9,730 nucleotides of DNA from Aphodomonas sp964553125 (GCA_964553125.1 CAZKJW010000088.1:1-9730); one strand, 5' to 3'; positions 1-5,810 are shown, counted from the stretch's first letter. Notes: generated from the sequence alone by a model not told the origin. Numbers and translations: made by a program.

Positions 1-65
1 TGATGGGAATCGAACCCACGTAGCCAGCTTGGAAGGCTGGAACTCTACCATTGAGCTACACCCGC
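1..65 (-). tRNA. tRNA-Gly (anticodon TCC), 3' end cut by window edge
   Basis: Read on the minus strand, this has a D arm, an anticodon stem CCAGC/GCTGG around loop CTTCCAA (anticodon TCC, glycine), and a T arm with the TTCGATT loop. The 5' acceptor strand GCGGGTG starts at base 65. Only the first two bases of the matching 3' strand are inside the window, so the last acceptor bases, the discriminator and any CCA lie off the left edge. It is the third gene of a Leu-Gly-Gly tRNA array. Confidence 0.95.
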
Positions 66-94
66 ATGGACTGCGGAATCCTCTTGCTAAACAA

Positions 95-122
95 ATTGAA
101 GGGGTTTTATCGCCCCTTCAAT
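95..122 (-). terminator. 10-bp hairpin between the two tRNA-Gly genes
   Basis: A perfect 10-bp inverted repeat (95-104 with 113-122, loop 105-112) lies between tRNA-Gly(GCC) and tRNA-Gly(TCC). On the minus strand the arm ends in CTTCAAT and is followed by the T-rich TTGTTT. It could be a weak intrinsic terminator that reduces expression of the last tRNA, or a processing hairpin in the tRNA precursor. The T tract is interrupted, so full termination is uncertain. Confidence 0.5.
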
Positions 123-127
123 CCGTA

Positions 128-202
128 TGGAGCGGTAGACGGGATTCGGACCCGCGACATCCACCTTGGCAAGGTGGCACTCTACCACTGAGCTACTACC
201 GC
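128..202 (-). tRNA. tRNA-Gly (anticodon GCC)
   Basis: This is a complete cloverleaf on the minus strand. Acceptor strands GCGGTAG (196-202) and CTACCGC (132-138) pair perfectly. The anticodon stem CCACC/GGTGG holds loop TTGCCAA, giving anticodon GCC (glycine). The discriminator is T and the 3' CCA is encoded (128-130). It is the second gene of the array and is probably cotranscribed with the upstream tRNA-Leu. Confidence 0.97.
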
Positions 203-223
203 ACGCTCCAGAGGCTCATTCAG

Positions 224-304
224 TGCGGACGGAGAGACTTGAACTCTCACGCCATAAGGCACTGGAACCTAAATCCAGCGCGTCTGCCATTCCGCCACGC
301 CCGC
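224..304 (-). tRNA. tRNA-Leu (anticodon TAG)
   Basis: This minus-strand class II tRNA has acceptor strands at 298-304 and 225-231, which pair over 7 bp with one G-T, and discriminator A at 224. The anticodon stem CTGGA/TCCAG holds loop TTTAGGT, giving anticodon TAG (leucine). The variable arm is long, as expected for leucine. CCA is not encoded and must be added after transcription. It is the first gene of the array, just downstream of a consensus promoter. Confidence 0.96.
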
Positions 305-322
305 GCGCTGTCAACGGGGAAT

Positions 323-351
323 ATTATAGCCGACGTTTGAATTTTTGTCAA
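323..351 (-). promoter_or_regulatory. Consensus sigma-A promoter of the tRNA array
   Basis: On the minus strand a perfect -35 box TTGACA (346-351) is separated by exactly 17 bp from a perfect -10 box TATAAT (323-328). It lies about 20 bp upstream of tRNA-Leu(TAG), as expected for a strong stable-RNA promoter. The match at the tRNA-Leu(GAG) locus near 3196 has the same perfect boxes and spacing. Confidence 0.9.
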
Positions 352-402
352 GCAGTTTTTTGCCCCAAAATGGAAAATTTCCACGCATCTGAAATGCGGC
401 GC

Positions 403-425
403 AAAAAAGGGCGGCTCTGCCGCCC
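403..425 (-). terminator. Intrinsic terminator of the 510-2458 operon
   Basis: On the minus strand, stem GGGCGGC/GCCGCCC with a 3-base loop (409-425) is followed directly by six T (403-408). It lies about 85 bp past the stop of the small membrane protein gene and before the tRNA array promoter, so it closes the minus-strand operon. Confidence 0.9.
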
Positions 426-509
426 CCGGGCTGTCAAAAAAGTCGTACCTACAGCAGAAGCACTTCGCCGTCTGCAAGACTCTAATCGTATCGACACCCT
501 GCCGCCCCG

Positions 510-986
510 TCAAACCGTAAATTCCTTTGTGAACTGTCTGCCCAGCACATAATAGCTGATTTCATATGTGCGCGCGCCGCCGTCGCCCTGCGTGAGGAAC
601 GTCGCGCCGTATTCCCCGACGCTCAGCCGCGCCAGCGCGGGCGGATCGCCCTCCGGCGGCAGCTGCAAAATATCCGCCGCAACGGGGCGCACCGTCACGG
701 TCACCCATTCCATCGGGAAAAGGCCGATGTTCTTCATCCGCACGTTCACCGTGACGAACGAATAATTCTGCGCCTCGCCAAATTCAACCTCGCGGAATTC
801 CTCGCCGTAAAACGCATCCAGCGAGAGCTTCTCGCGCACGGACGCAAACTCGCTCATCGCCTCGTCCGCCGAAACGACCGTCGTGCCCGCGCCCACAATC
901 TGCATCTGCGCGCCATACCAGCAATAGCCGAAAAACGCGCCCACCGCCAGCACGACCACCAGCAGCACTCCCGTAATAAACCGCAT
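510..986 (-). CDS. Small membrane-anchored protein of unknown function
   Basis: This 158-residue protein is not one I recognise. Residues about 4-24 form one hydrophobic segment with little positive charge before it, which could be a signal anchor or an uncleaved signal peptide. The rest would lie outside the membrane. Residues about 73-157 alternate like beta strands (for example YSFVTVNVRMKN and EWVTVTVRPV), resembling an immunoglobulin-like sandwich of the kind seen in surface lipoproteins, but there is no lipobox cysteine. The ATG at 984-986 is preceded by an AGGAGA ribosome site at good spacing. The gene starts 15 bp after the aldolase stop, so it is the last gene of a three-gene operon ended by the 403-425 terminator. 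Function is unassigned. Confidence 0.8.
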   Translation of the reverse strand: MRFITGVLLVVVLAVGAFFGYCWYGAQMQIVGAGTTVVSADEAMSEFASVREKLSLDAFYGEEFREVEFGEAQNYSFVTVNVRMKNIGLFPMEWVTVTVRPVAADILQLPPEGDPPALARLSVGEYGATFLTQGDGGARTYEISYYVLGRQFTKEFTV

Positions 987-1001
987 TCGTTTCTCCTTTT
1001 T

Positions 1002-1679
1002 TTACAGCAGCTGCGTCCAGTCCTTGCCGTCGGCAAGGCGCAGCCACGCCTCGTCAAAGCGGCGCATGGCGTCGTCCGTCATCGGATGCCACAAAAGCGC
1101 CTCCAGAAACGCCGGCGTGACGGTGACCGCCGAAATGCCGTGCTTTGCCAGACGGCGGATCTGATCGGCCGTGCGGAAGCTCGCCGCCAGCACGCCCGTT
1201 TCGATGCCGTAAACGTGAAAATCGTGCATGATTTCTTCTACGATATCCACGCCGTCCGCACCGATATTGTCGAGCCTGCTGACGTACGGGGCGACATATT
1301 CCGCGCCCGCGCGCGCAAAAAGCAGCGCCTGACTGCTGTCAAAAATCGCCGTAGCCGTCACCTTCAGCCCCTCTTTTTTCAGCATGGGCATTGCGCGCAG
1401 CCCCTCCGGAACAGCGGGAATCTTCACATAGAAATTGCCGCCCACAGCGTCGCGCAGCGCGACGGCCTCGCGCGTCATCGTTTCCGCGTCCTTGCCGGTC
1501 ACCTGCGCGTGCAGCATCCGTTCCGGCCCGATGGCCTCGCGAATCAGGCGAAGCTGCCGCGCCGGTTCCTTGCCCTCCTGCCCCAGAATGGCGGGGTTCG
1601 TCGTCACACCGCAGACGGGGTAGGCGTCTTTCAGCCGTTCAATTTCTTCCAGATTTGCCGTGTCAAGCAGATAAAGCAT
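1002..1679 (-). CDS. fsa: Fructose-6-phosphate aldolase-type transaldolase family enzyme
   Basis: This 225-residue TIM-barrel protein belongs to the short TalC/FSA branch of the transaldolase family. These class I aldolases use a Schiff-base lysine. E. coli FSA reversibly splits fructose 6-phosphate into dihydroxyacetone and glyceraldehyde 3-phosphate; related short enzymes are transaldolases. Visible residues are Asp6 (LLDTAN), the GVTTNP loop with Thr26 and Asn28, Gln59 (HAQV), catalytic Lys86 (FYVKIP), Tyr132 (APYVSRLDN) and Ser167 (LAASFRT). Gln59 and the active-site Tyr are the FSA pattern; transaldolases such as B. subtilis YwjH have Glu and Phe there. The start at MLYLLDTAN is chosen over an in-frame ATG 15 codons earlier because it matches family N-termini and has a GAGGGA site just upstream. 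It lies 47 bp after the three-Cys gene in the same operon. Confidence 0.92.
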   Translation of the reverse strand: MLYLLDTANLEEIERLKDAYPVCGVTTNPAILGQEGKEPARQLRLIREAIGPERMLHAQVTGKDAETMTREAVALRDAVGGNFYVKIPAVPEGLRAMPMLKKEGLKVTATAIFDSSQALLFARAGAEYVAPYVSRLDNIGADGVDIVEEIMHDFHVYGIETGVLAASFRTADQIRRLAKHGISAVTVTPAFLEALLWHPMTDDAMRRFDEAWLRLADGKDWTQLL

Positions 1680-1726
1680 GTTCTTTCCCTCGTTTCGCGC
1701 GGCTCGCGAAAGGCGTGCCCGCAAGT

Positions 1727-2458
1727 TTAGCGGCCTGTGTTCAGGTCAAATTCTATGTTCGCCTTTTTTGCCTGCAAACCCTGCAACCGGCGGGGAATTG
1801 CGTATTGTTTTCCGTCCTTGATAAAATACGCGCCGGTCTGCTTGAAGTGAAACGCCACATTGGCGCGCATACACTGCTCGCGCAGGGCGAGCGCCCACTC
1901 GTAGCGCATTGGCCGGGCGTCCGGCCCGGATTCGCCGCCCACCGTGACGCGCGCCACGCCGGGCCCGAGCCACGCGGAAAGGTCGAGCGGGCCGAGCATC
2001 GGCTCGCAGACAATCTCCCGATGGCGCAGCGGCAGCGACAGAAACACCGGCAGCCGCTCCTGCGCGCGCCGCTGGTTTTCGCAGGTACAAAGCAGCGTCA
2101 CATGCTCCCAGCCGTCGCCCCAGTCGCCGGGCAGGCGTTCATGGAAGCGCACGATGCGCTTTGTGATGATGCAAAACCGCAAATCGCGCCGCGCGCGAAT
2201 GATCTCCCACGCCTGCGCGCGCCACGGATCGGCGACGTCCAGAAAAAAGTCGCTCGTCATGCAGGCGAACACCGTGCTGCCGGGCGGAATTTTCCATGTG
2301 CCGTCGCGCTTTTTGCGAAGCGGCAGGTCAAACTCGGCGTTGCGCGTCACGCGCGAAGCATCCTTGCCGATGCTTTCATCGCGCCGGTACACGTAGCAGT
2401 GCGCGCAGCCTTCGGTATATTTCGTGCAGCCGTGCCAGGGGTTCCAGATAACGTCCAT
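1727..2458 (-). CDS. Gp37/Gp68-type three-Cys protein (DUF5131 family)
   Basis: This 243-residue protein has the family's opening WNPWHGC, then Cys11, Cys18 and Cys21 (C-x6-C-x2-C), probably a metal or iron-sulfur site. Further family blocks are MTSDFF (67-72), CIITKR (96-101), CEPMLGPLDL (151-160), the glycine-rich VGGESGP (173-179) and FHFKQTG (203-209). Members were first named from phage genes and are widespread in bacterial chromosomes; a radical-SAM-like barrel has been suggested, but the reaction is unknown. The start is placed at MDVIWNPW, where family members normally begin, with AGGG upstream. The reading frame stays open for 50 more codons upstream, but that part is not family-like and overlaps the divergent gene. 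It is first in the operon with the aldolase. The TcmP partner often found beside this family is not in the window. Confidence 0.88.
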   Translation of the reverse strand: MDVIWNPWHGCTKYTEGCAHCYVYRRDESIGKDASRVTRNAEFDLPLRKKRDGTWKIPPGSTVFACMTSDFFLDVADPWRAQAWEIIRARRDLRFCIITKRIVRFHERLPGDWGDGWEHVTLLCTCENQRRAQERLPVFLSLPLRHREIVCEPMLGPLDLSAWLGPGVARVTVGGESGPDARPMRYEWALALREQCMRANVAFHFKQTGAYFIKDGKQYAIPRRLQGLQAKKANIEFDLNTGR

Positions 2459-2484
2459 GCCGAGCCCTGCGCGATCGATGTTTT

Positions 2485-2503
2485 TTCGGCGCCATGCGCC
2501 GAA
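2485..2503. repeat. Perfect 8-bp inverted repeat in divergent intergenic region
   Basis: TTCGGCGC (2485-2492) and GCGCCGAA (2496-2503) flank a 3-base spacer. It lies 27 bp upstream of the three-Cys gene start, between the two divergent genes. The T run is on the wrong side (2481-2486 on plus) for a terminator in either useful direction. It could be an operator or a hairpin in the minus-strand leader. Confidence 0.55.
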
Positions 2504-2519
2504 GAAATCCCGCGCGTGC

Positions 2520-2548
2520 ATCGTATCACAGGCGGCGCGTTCATGCAA
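2520..2548 (-). promoter_or_regulatory. Possible promoter of the three-Cys/aldolase operon
   Basis: On the minus strand TTGCAT (2543-2548) and TACGAT (2520-2525) are 17 bp apart, matching 3 of 6 and 4 of 6 consensus bases. It would start transcription near 2513, upstream of the chosen translation start at 2458, with the 2485-2503 hairpin in the leader. The match is weak. Confidence 0.35.
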
Positions 2549-2606
2549 GCGGTCATGAGCCGGAATTTTCGCGCATACGCTGAAACCGCGAACGGAGGGA
2601 AGAACC

Positions 2607-3186
2607 ATGAGCTATCTTTGCAGACACGTGCTTTTGAAGGACGCCGCCGGAGAGACACAGGGCTTCGCCCGCTTTGAAAGCGCGCCGGACGGCTGCTCGG
2701 TTGACGCGCGCGCAAGCGGCGTGCCTTCCGGAACGCGGCTGCTGCTTCTGCGGCGCGGCGGCGGTTTCCGCGAGGCCGGCGCGATGCGCGAAGGCGCGTT
2801 CCGCTCCCTGCTGCGCGGCGAGGACGCGGCCGGGCTTTGCGGCGCGGCGATTGCACAGGCCGGCAAAGCGCTCGTTTTCGGCGGCGAGGGCGACGTATCG
2901 GNNNNNNNNNNNNNNNNNNNNNNNNNNNNNNNNNNNNNNNNNNNNNNNNNNNNNNNNNNNNNNNNNNNNNNNNNNNNNNNNNNNNNNNNNNNNNNNNNNN
3001 NCCGCCGACGGCTGGACCTTCCGTTCTGCCGGCGATGGTCTCCGCTTTGATGCGGTGTACCAGCAGGACGGCTCCGTCGTGCTTTCGGCACACGCCATCG
3101 CGGCCGATACGCCGCTTCCGCCGCCCGGTCTGCCGGGCGCCGAGCGCGTCGCCGGCTTCTGGATCGAAAAAAATAAAAAAATATAA
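2607..3186 (+). CDS. Unknown protein, interrupted by a 100-N assembly gap
   Basis: The gene starts at ATG 2607 with a strong GGAGGG site about 7 bp upstream. The left part encodes about 98 residues (MSYLCRHVLLKD...), with no signal peptide or membrane segment and a predicted beta-rich, Arg/Gly/Ala-rich make-up. After the gap the plausible coding frame is shifted by one and runs to TAA 3184-3186, ending in FWIEKNKKI. The frame reading straight through the N run stops early at about 3050 and looks non-coding. The shift is expected if the 100 N are a placeholder: a true gap length divisible by three would join both parts into one protein. I do not recognise the family. It is divergent from the three-Cys gene and upstream of tRNA-Leu(GAG). 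Confidence 0.65.
2902..3001. other. Assembly gap (exactly 100 N)
   Basis: All 100 bases are N, the conventional placeholder for a scaffold gap of unknown length. It lies inside the gene at 2607-3186, in very GC-rich surroundings. Distances and reading frames across it are not reliable. Confidence 0.98.
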
Positions 3187-3195
3187 ATATTCCGC

Positions 3196-3224
3196 TTGAC
3201 AAAAAGCGCGAATGCGCATATAAT
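3196..3224 (+). promoter_or_regulatory. Consensus sigma-A promoter of tRNA-Leu(GAG)
   Basis: A perfect TTGACA (3196-3201) and a perfect TATAAT (3219-3224) are separated by 17 bp, 27 bp before the mature tRNA 5' end. This gives the tRNA its own strong promoter, independent of the protein gene that ends at 3186. Confidence 0.92.
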
Positions 3225-3251
3225 ATCCCTTGCGTCAGTGATGATGCAGCT

Positions 3252-3333
3252 GCGGATGTGGCGGAATAGGCATACGCGCACGTTTGAGGGGCGTGTCCGG
3301 TTTCGGGTACGGGTTCAAGTCCCGTCATCCGCA
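3252..3333 (+). tRNA. tRNA-Leu (anticodon GAG)
   Basis: The acceptor strands GCGGATG (3252-3258) and CATCCGC (3326-3332) pair perfectly, with discriminator A at 3333. The anticodon stem CACGT/GCGTG holds loop TTGAGGG, giving anticodon GAG (leucine). A long variable arm and the GGTTCAAGTCC T arm are present. CCA is not encoded. With Leu(TAG) at 224-304, two leucine isoacceptors lie in the window on opposite strands. Confidence 0.95.
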
Positions 3334-3340
3334 CTTCTGA

Positions 3341-3376
3341 AAAAGCCTTGTACCGAAAAGGTCACAGGGCTTTTTT
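3341..3376 (+). terminator. Intrinsic terminator of tRNA-Leu(GAG)
   Basis: AAAAGCCTTGT (3341-3351) pairs with ACAGGGCTTTT (3364-3374), 11 bp with one G-T. An inner ACC/GGT pair extends the stem, and a T run (3371-3376) overlaps the 3' arm. It begins 7 bp after the tRNA. The following 150 bp, up to the promoter near 3530, hold no gene or site that I can support. Confidence 0.88.
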
Positions 3377-3529
3377 CATACCCTGGAAACGGGGCTTGCG
3401 CATGATTTTTCTGCTGCGCAGCGCGTACAGATCCGGCGTGAACGCTGCCATAGGATGCTCCGGTTTTCCTGCACCGCCCTCTGTCATCTCCCGCGCAGCC
3501 TGCATGGTTTGTCCGTATTATTTTCCCAC

Positions 3530-3558
3530 TTGACAGCTTTCGTGTTGTTTGGTATGCT
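3530..3558 (+). promoter_or_regulatory. Promoter of the ribbon-helix-helix gene
   Basis: TTGACA (3530-3535, perfect) and TATGCT (3553-3558, 4 of 6) are separated by 17 bp, about 50 bp before the ATG at 3606. The last two bases of the -10 box overlap the start of the large dyad at 3557-3586. Confidence 0.75.
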
Positions 3559-3586
3559 GAATATACTCCAATCAGAGCATATTCAG
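3557..3586 (+). promoter_or_regulatory. 30-bp dyad, candidate operator for the RHH regulator
   Basis: CTGAATAT (3557-3564) and ATATTCAG (3579-3586) are perfect inverted arms. Inside them CTC (3566-3568) and GAG (3575-3577) are symmetric about the same centre (3571.5). In all, 12 of 15 symmetric positions match. The dyad overlaps the end of the -10 box and covers the expected transcription start, so a bound protein would block initiation. The next gene encodes a ribbon-helix-helix protein, a class that commonly binds inverted repeats at its own promoter. Autoregulation is an inference. Confidence 0.65.
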
Positions 3587-3605
3587 AAGAAAAGGCGGCG
3601 GCGTT

Positions 3606-4022
3606 ATGGCAAATGATACGTATAGCGAAAAAGTCTCAGTGAACATCAACTCCTCCACCCTGTCCAGCATCGATATCCTTGTGGACAACGGATACTATTC
3701 CAACCGCAGCGATTTCATTAACCAAGCCCTGCGCGAAGGACTGCAAAAGCATCAGACAACGCTCGACAGAATCATCGACAAGCACATGGACACGGAAGCA
3801 GAAAACCCCAATCGCTGGTTTGTGGGCGTCTGCTCGCTGGAGCAGTCCGAGCTGGAAGCCGCGCAGGCGCGCGCGCTGCCCCTGACCTACACGGGGTACG
3901 GCGTGCTTGCCATCGACAAGAGCATCGACGAGGCGCTGCTTTTCAGCGTCGTCGAGCGAATCCGGGTGAAGGGCAAGGTAATTTGCACGCAATCAGTCAA
4001 GGAACACTATGGGCTAAAATAA
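3606..4022 (+). CDS. Ribbon-helix-helix DNA-binding regulator with unusual C-terminal domain
   Basis: This 138-residue protein opens with a CopG/NikR/ParD-like ribbon-helix-helix domain at about residues 7-48. Residues 8-15 (KVSVNINS) form the DNA-contacting strand, 17-27 the first helix, GYYSNRSDF the turn, and 34-48 the second helix. Such proteins bind DNA as dimers. Residues about 70-138 form a second domain with GYGVLAIDKSIDEA and a repeat-like KGKVICT; it has no nickel-binding His/Cys set like NikR, and I cannot name it. No toxin gene follows, since a terminator and then the carboxypeptidase gene come next, so an antitoxin role is unlikely. The ATG has an AAGGCGG-like site upstream. It appears to be a single-gene unit, probably self-regulated through the 3557-3586 dyad. 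Confidence 0.85.
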   Translation: MANDTYSEKVSVNINSSTLSSIDILVDNGYYSNRSDFINQALREGLQKHQTTLDRIIDKHMDTEAENPNRWFVGVCSLEQSELEAAQARALPLTYTGYGVLAIDKSIDEALLFSVVERIRVKGKVICTQSVKEHYGLK

Positions 4023-4040
4023 TCAACCGTCCCGCGCCGG

Positions 4041-4076
4041 GAAAGCCCTGCTCCGCAAGGGAGGCAGGGCTTTTCC
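4041..4076 (+). terminator. Hairpin terminator after the RHH gene
   Basis: GAAAGCCCTGC pairs with GCAGGGCTTTTC around a loop that can itself pair TCC with GGA. The 3' arm runs into TTTT (4071-4074). It begins about 20 bp after the RHH stop codon. The T run is short, but the stem is strong. Confidence 0.75.
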
Positions 4077-4154
4077 ATGCTGTCGCCGTCCGCGCGCATA
4101 GTCCGCATCTGCGGCACATATGCTTCGGGCAGACCGCATCAAAGGGGACGCTGT

Positions 4155-5267
4155 ATGAAAAAAATACTCGCGGGACTGGTTTTCATCGCGCTCCTCCTGT
4201 ATAATGGAGTGAGCCTTGCCGCCGATACAAGCGCGCGCGCCGCGTGCATCATCGAGCGGCAGTCCGGGCGCGTGCTGTTCGCCGCAAACGCACAGGAGCG
4301 GCTGCCCATGGCCTCCACCACGAAGGTTATGACAGCGCTTGTCGCGCTGGAAAACGGCGCGCTCGACGAGCCGGTAACGGCCGGCAGAAACGCCTATGGC
4401 GTGCCCGGCACGTCGATTTATCTGGACTTGGGCGAAACGCTGACGCTGGAGCAGATGCTGTACGGGCTCATGCTTTCCTCCGGCAACGACGCTGCGGTCG
4501 CCATTGCGGAGCATATCGGCGGCAGCGTCGAAGGCTTTGCGGAAATGATGAACGCGCGCGCCGCGTCGCTCGGCGCGAACGACACGCATTTTGTCACGCC
4601 GCACGGGCTCCCCTGCGACGGGCACTACACCACCGCGCTGGATCTGGCGCGCATCGCCGCCGAAGCGATGGCAAACGAAACCTTCCGGCGCATTGTCTCC
4701 ACGCAGCGCGCGACGATCCCGTGGACGGGGCGCGTATATTCGCGCGTTCTGCGCAACAAGAACGCGCTGCTGCAAACGTATTCCGGCGCGACCGGAATCA
4801 AGACCGGCTTCACGCGCGCGGCGGGGCGCTGCCTCGTTTTCGGCGCGGAGCGCGAAGGGATGGAGCTTGTCGGCGCGGTGCTGAACTGCGGCAACTGGTT
4901 CGGCGAGGCCGCCCGGCTGATGGACAGGGCGTTTGCCGAATACACATGGACAGAGCTGCTGCCAGACGGCGCGGACATGGGCGAAATCGCCGTTTTCGGC
5001 GGCGAGAACGACGCCGCGCGGCTCGTCCTTCAAGGGGCGCTCGGCGCGCCGCTGAGGCTGGACGAGGCCGCCGCTGTGCGGCTGGAGCTGGACGACGCGG
5101 TTCTGGCGCCGCTTCCTGCCGGCGCGCAGGTTGGCACGGCGTATCTGGAGCTGGGCGGAGAAGCCGTCTGCTCGCGGCCTGTCGTGCTGGAGCGGCCTGT
5201 GCGCAAAGCGCCGTCCGCATTCGTGCGGACGCTGCGCCTGTGGACACTGATAAAAGGGGTACCGTAA
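4155..5267 (+). CDS. D-alanyl-D-alanine carboxypeptidase (DacA/DacB/DacF family PBP)
   Basis: This 370-residue secreted low-molecular-weight penicillin-binding protein removes the terminal D-Ala from peptidoglycan pentapeptides at the outer membrane face. Residues 1-23 are a signal peptide (MKKILAG..., cleavage near SLAA/DTS). Serine-peptidase S11 motifs are S54-T-T-K57, S109-G-N111 and K216-T-G218, in the normal order and spacing. Residues about 275-370 match the position of the PBP5-type beta-rich C-terminal domain. The end (RTLRLWTLIKGVP) may be a short membrane-associating helix. The start at MKKIL is chosen over an in-frame ATG 26 codons earlier because it gives a clean signal peptide and has AAAGGGG 7 bp upstream. 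The GNAT gene starts at the very next base, and rluB follows; B. subtilis has dacB near rluB, so a sporulation-type DacB is possible. Confidence 0.95.
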   Translation: MKKILAGLVFIALLLYNGVSLAADTSARAACIIERQSGRVLFAANAQERLPMASTTKVMTALVALENGALDEPVTAGRNAYGVPGTSIYLDLGETLTLEQMLYGLMLSSGNDAAVAIAEHIGGSVEGFAEMMNARAASLGANDTHFVTPHGLPCDGHYTTALDLARIAAEAMANETFRRIVSTQRATIPWTGRVYSRVLRNKNALLQTYSGATGIKTGFTRAAGRCLVFGAEREGMELVGAVLNCGNWFGEAARLMDRAFAEYTWTELLPDGADMGEIAVFGGENDAARLVLQGALGAPLRLDEAAAVRLELDDAVLAPLPAGAQVGTAYLELGGEAVCSRPVVLERPVRKAPSAFVRTLRLWTLIKGVP

Positions 5268-5810
5268 ATGATCGAGATTCAAAAGGTAACGGCCGAAACA
5301 GAGGCGGCGTTTCTTCAGGCGGACGAGCGGCGGCTCGACAGCGAGGATGTGGCCGTACGCATCGCAAAGGGCGGCTTCGCCCTGGAATATCGCCCGAAGC
5401 CAAACGCGCTCTGGAGCATCGTCAGCCGGGACGACGCGGAAGAAGCCGCGCTTGCGGCGGGCGAACGATACGTCGCGCTGCTCGACGGCGAACCGGCGGG
5501 ACGCGTCGCGCTGCGGGCGGGGCGGCATCAGCTTGCGCTCGCGGACGGGCTGTGCGTGCAGCTCGCGCTGCGCCATCGCGGCGTTGGCCGCGCCATGCTG
5601 GCGTTTGCGGAAGGTTGGGCGCGCGAGCGCGGGCTGCGCGGCGTGTGCGTCGAAACAAGCGACCGCAACGCAGGTGCCTGCCAGTTCCTGACGGGCTGCG
5701 GCTTCACGCTTGGCGGCGTGGACGTGCTGCGCTATGTCTGCGCGTCGGCGGAAATGCGCAAAGCGCCCGCGCTGCGCGAAACGGCGCTGTTTTTCTACAA
5801 GATGATCTGA
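5268..5810 (+). CDS. GNAT-family N-acetyltransferase, streptothricin-acetyltransferase-like
   Basis: This 180-residue GNAT protein would transfer acetyl from acetyl-CoA to an amine. The acetyl-CoA loop is R102-H-R-G105-V-G107-R. The C-terminal half (GLRGVCVETSDRNAGACQFLTGCGFTLGGVDVLRY...ETALFFYK) resembles streptothricin acetyltransferases (a VET...N..AC.F...F..G..D..LY pattern and an aromatic end). The N-terminal half is less conserved. Resemblance to a resistance family does not show resistance; many chromosomal GNATs share this shape and the substrate is unknown. The ATG directly abuts the carboxypeptidase TAA, with AAAAGGGG upstream, so the two are probably cotranscribed and translationally coupled. 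rluB starts 12 bp later. Confidence 0.88.
   Translation: MIEIQKVTAETEAAFLQADERRLDSEDVAVRIAKGGFALEYRPKPNALWSIVSRDDAEEAALAAGERYVALLDGEPAGRVALRAGRHQLALADGLCVQLALRHRGVGRAMLAFAEGWARERGLRGVCVETSDRNAGACQFLTGCGFTLGGVDVLRYVCASAEMRKAPALRETALFFYKMI

Noticed and set aside
29..552. Open frames over the tRNA array
   Set aside because: They cover tRNA genes, a promoter and a terminator, and have no coding signal.
1391..2677. Long plus-strand open frame (428 codons)
   Set aside because: It lies antisense to the aldolase and three-Cys genes, both clear families with ribosome sites. Its product is Arg/Ala/Pro-rich and looks like a GC-rich shadow.
2347..3334. Minus-strand frames crossing the N gap
   Set aside because: They read through placeholder N and through tRNA-Leu and its promoter; the composition is low-complexity Arg/Ala-rich.
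3348..3533. Small plus-strand frame of 61 codons after tRNA-Leu(GAG)
   Set aside because: It starts inside the tRNA terminator, has no ribosome site and ends in the RHH promoter; no sign of coding.
3606..4022. RHH gene as the antitoxin of a toxin-antitoxin pair
   Set aside because: No toxin gene is adjacent: a terminator follows at 4041-4076 and the next gene is a carboxypeptidase. The protein is also longer than typical antitoxins.
4080..4154. Promoter of the carboxypeptidase cluster
   Set aside because: A TATGCT box is present near 4120, but I found no acceptable -35 at the right distance, so I do not claim a site.
4023..5576. Minus-strand open frame of 517 codons
   Set aside because: It is antisense to the carboxypeptidase and GNAT genes, which carry all catalytic motifs. 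The composition is His/Arg/Gln-rich, with no recognisable domain.
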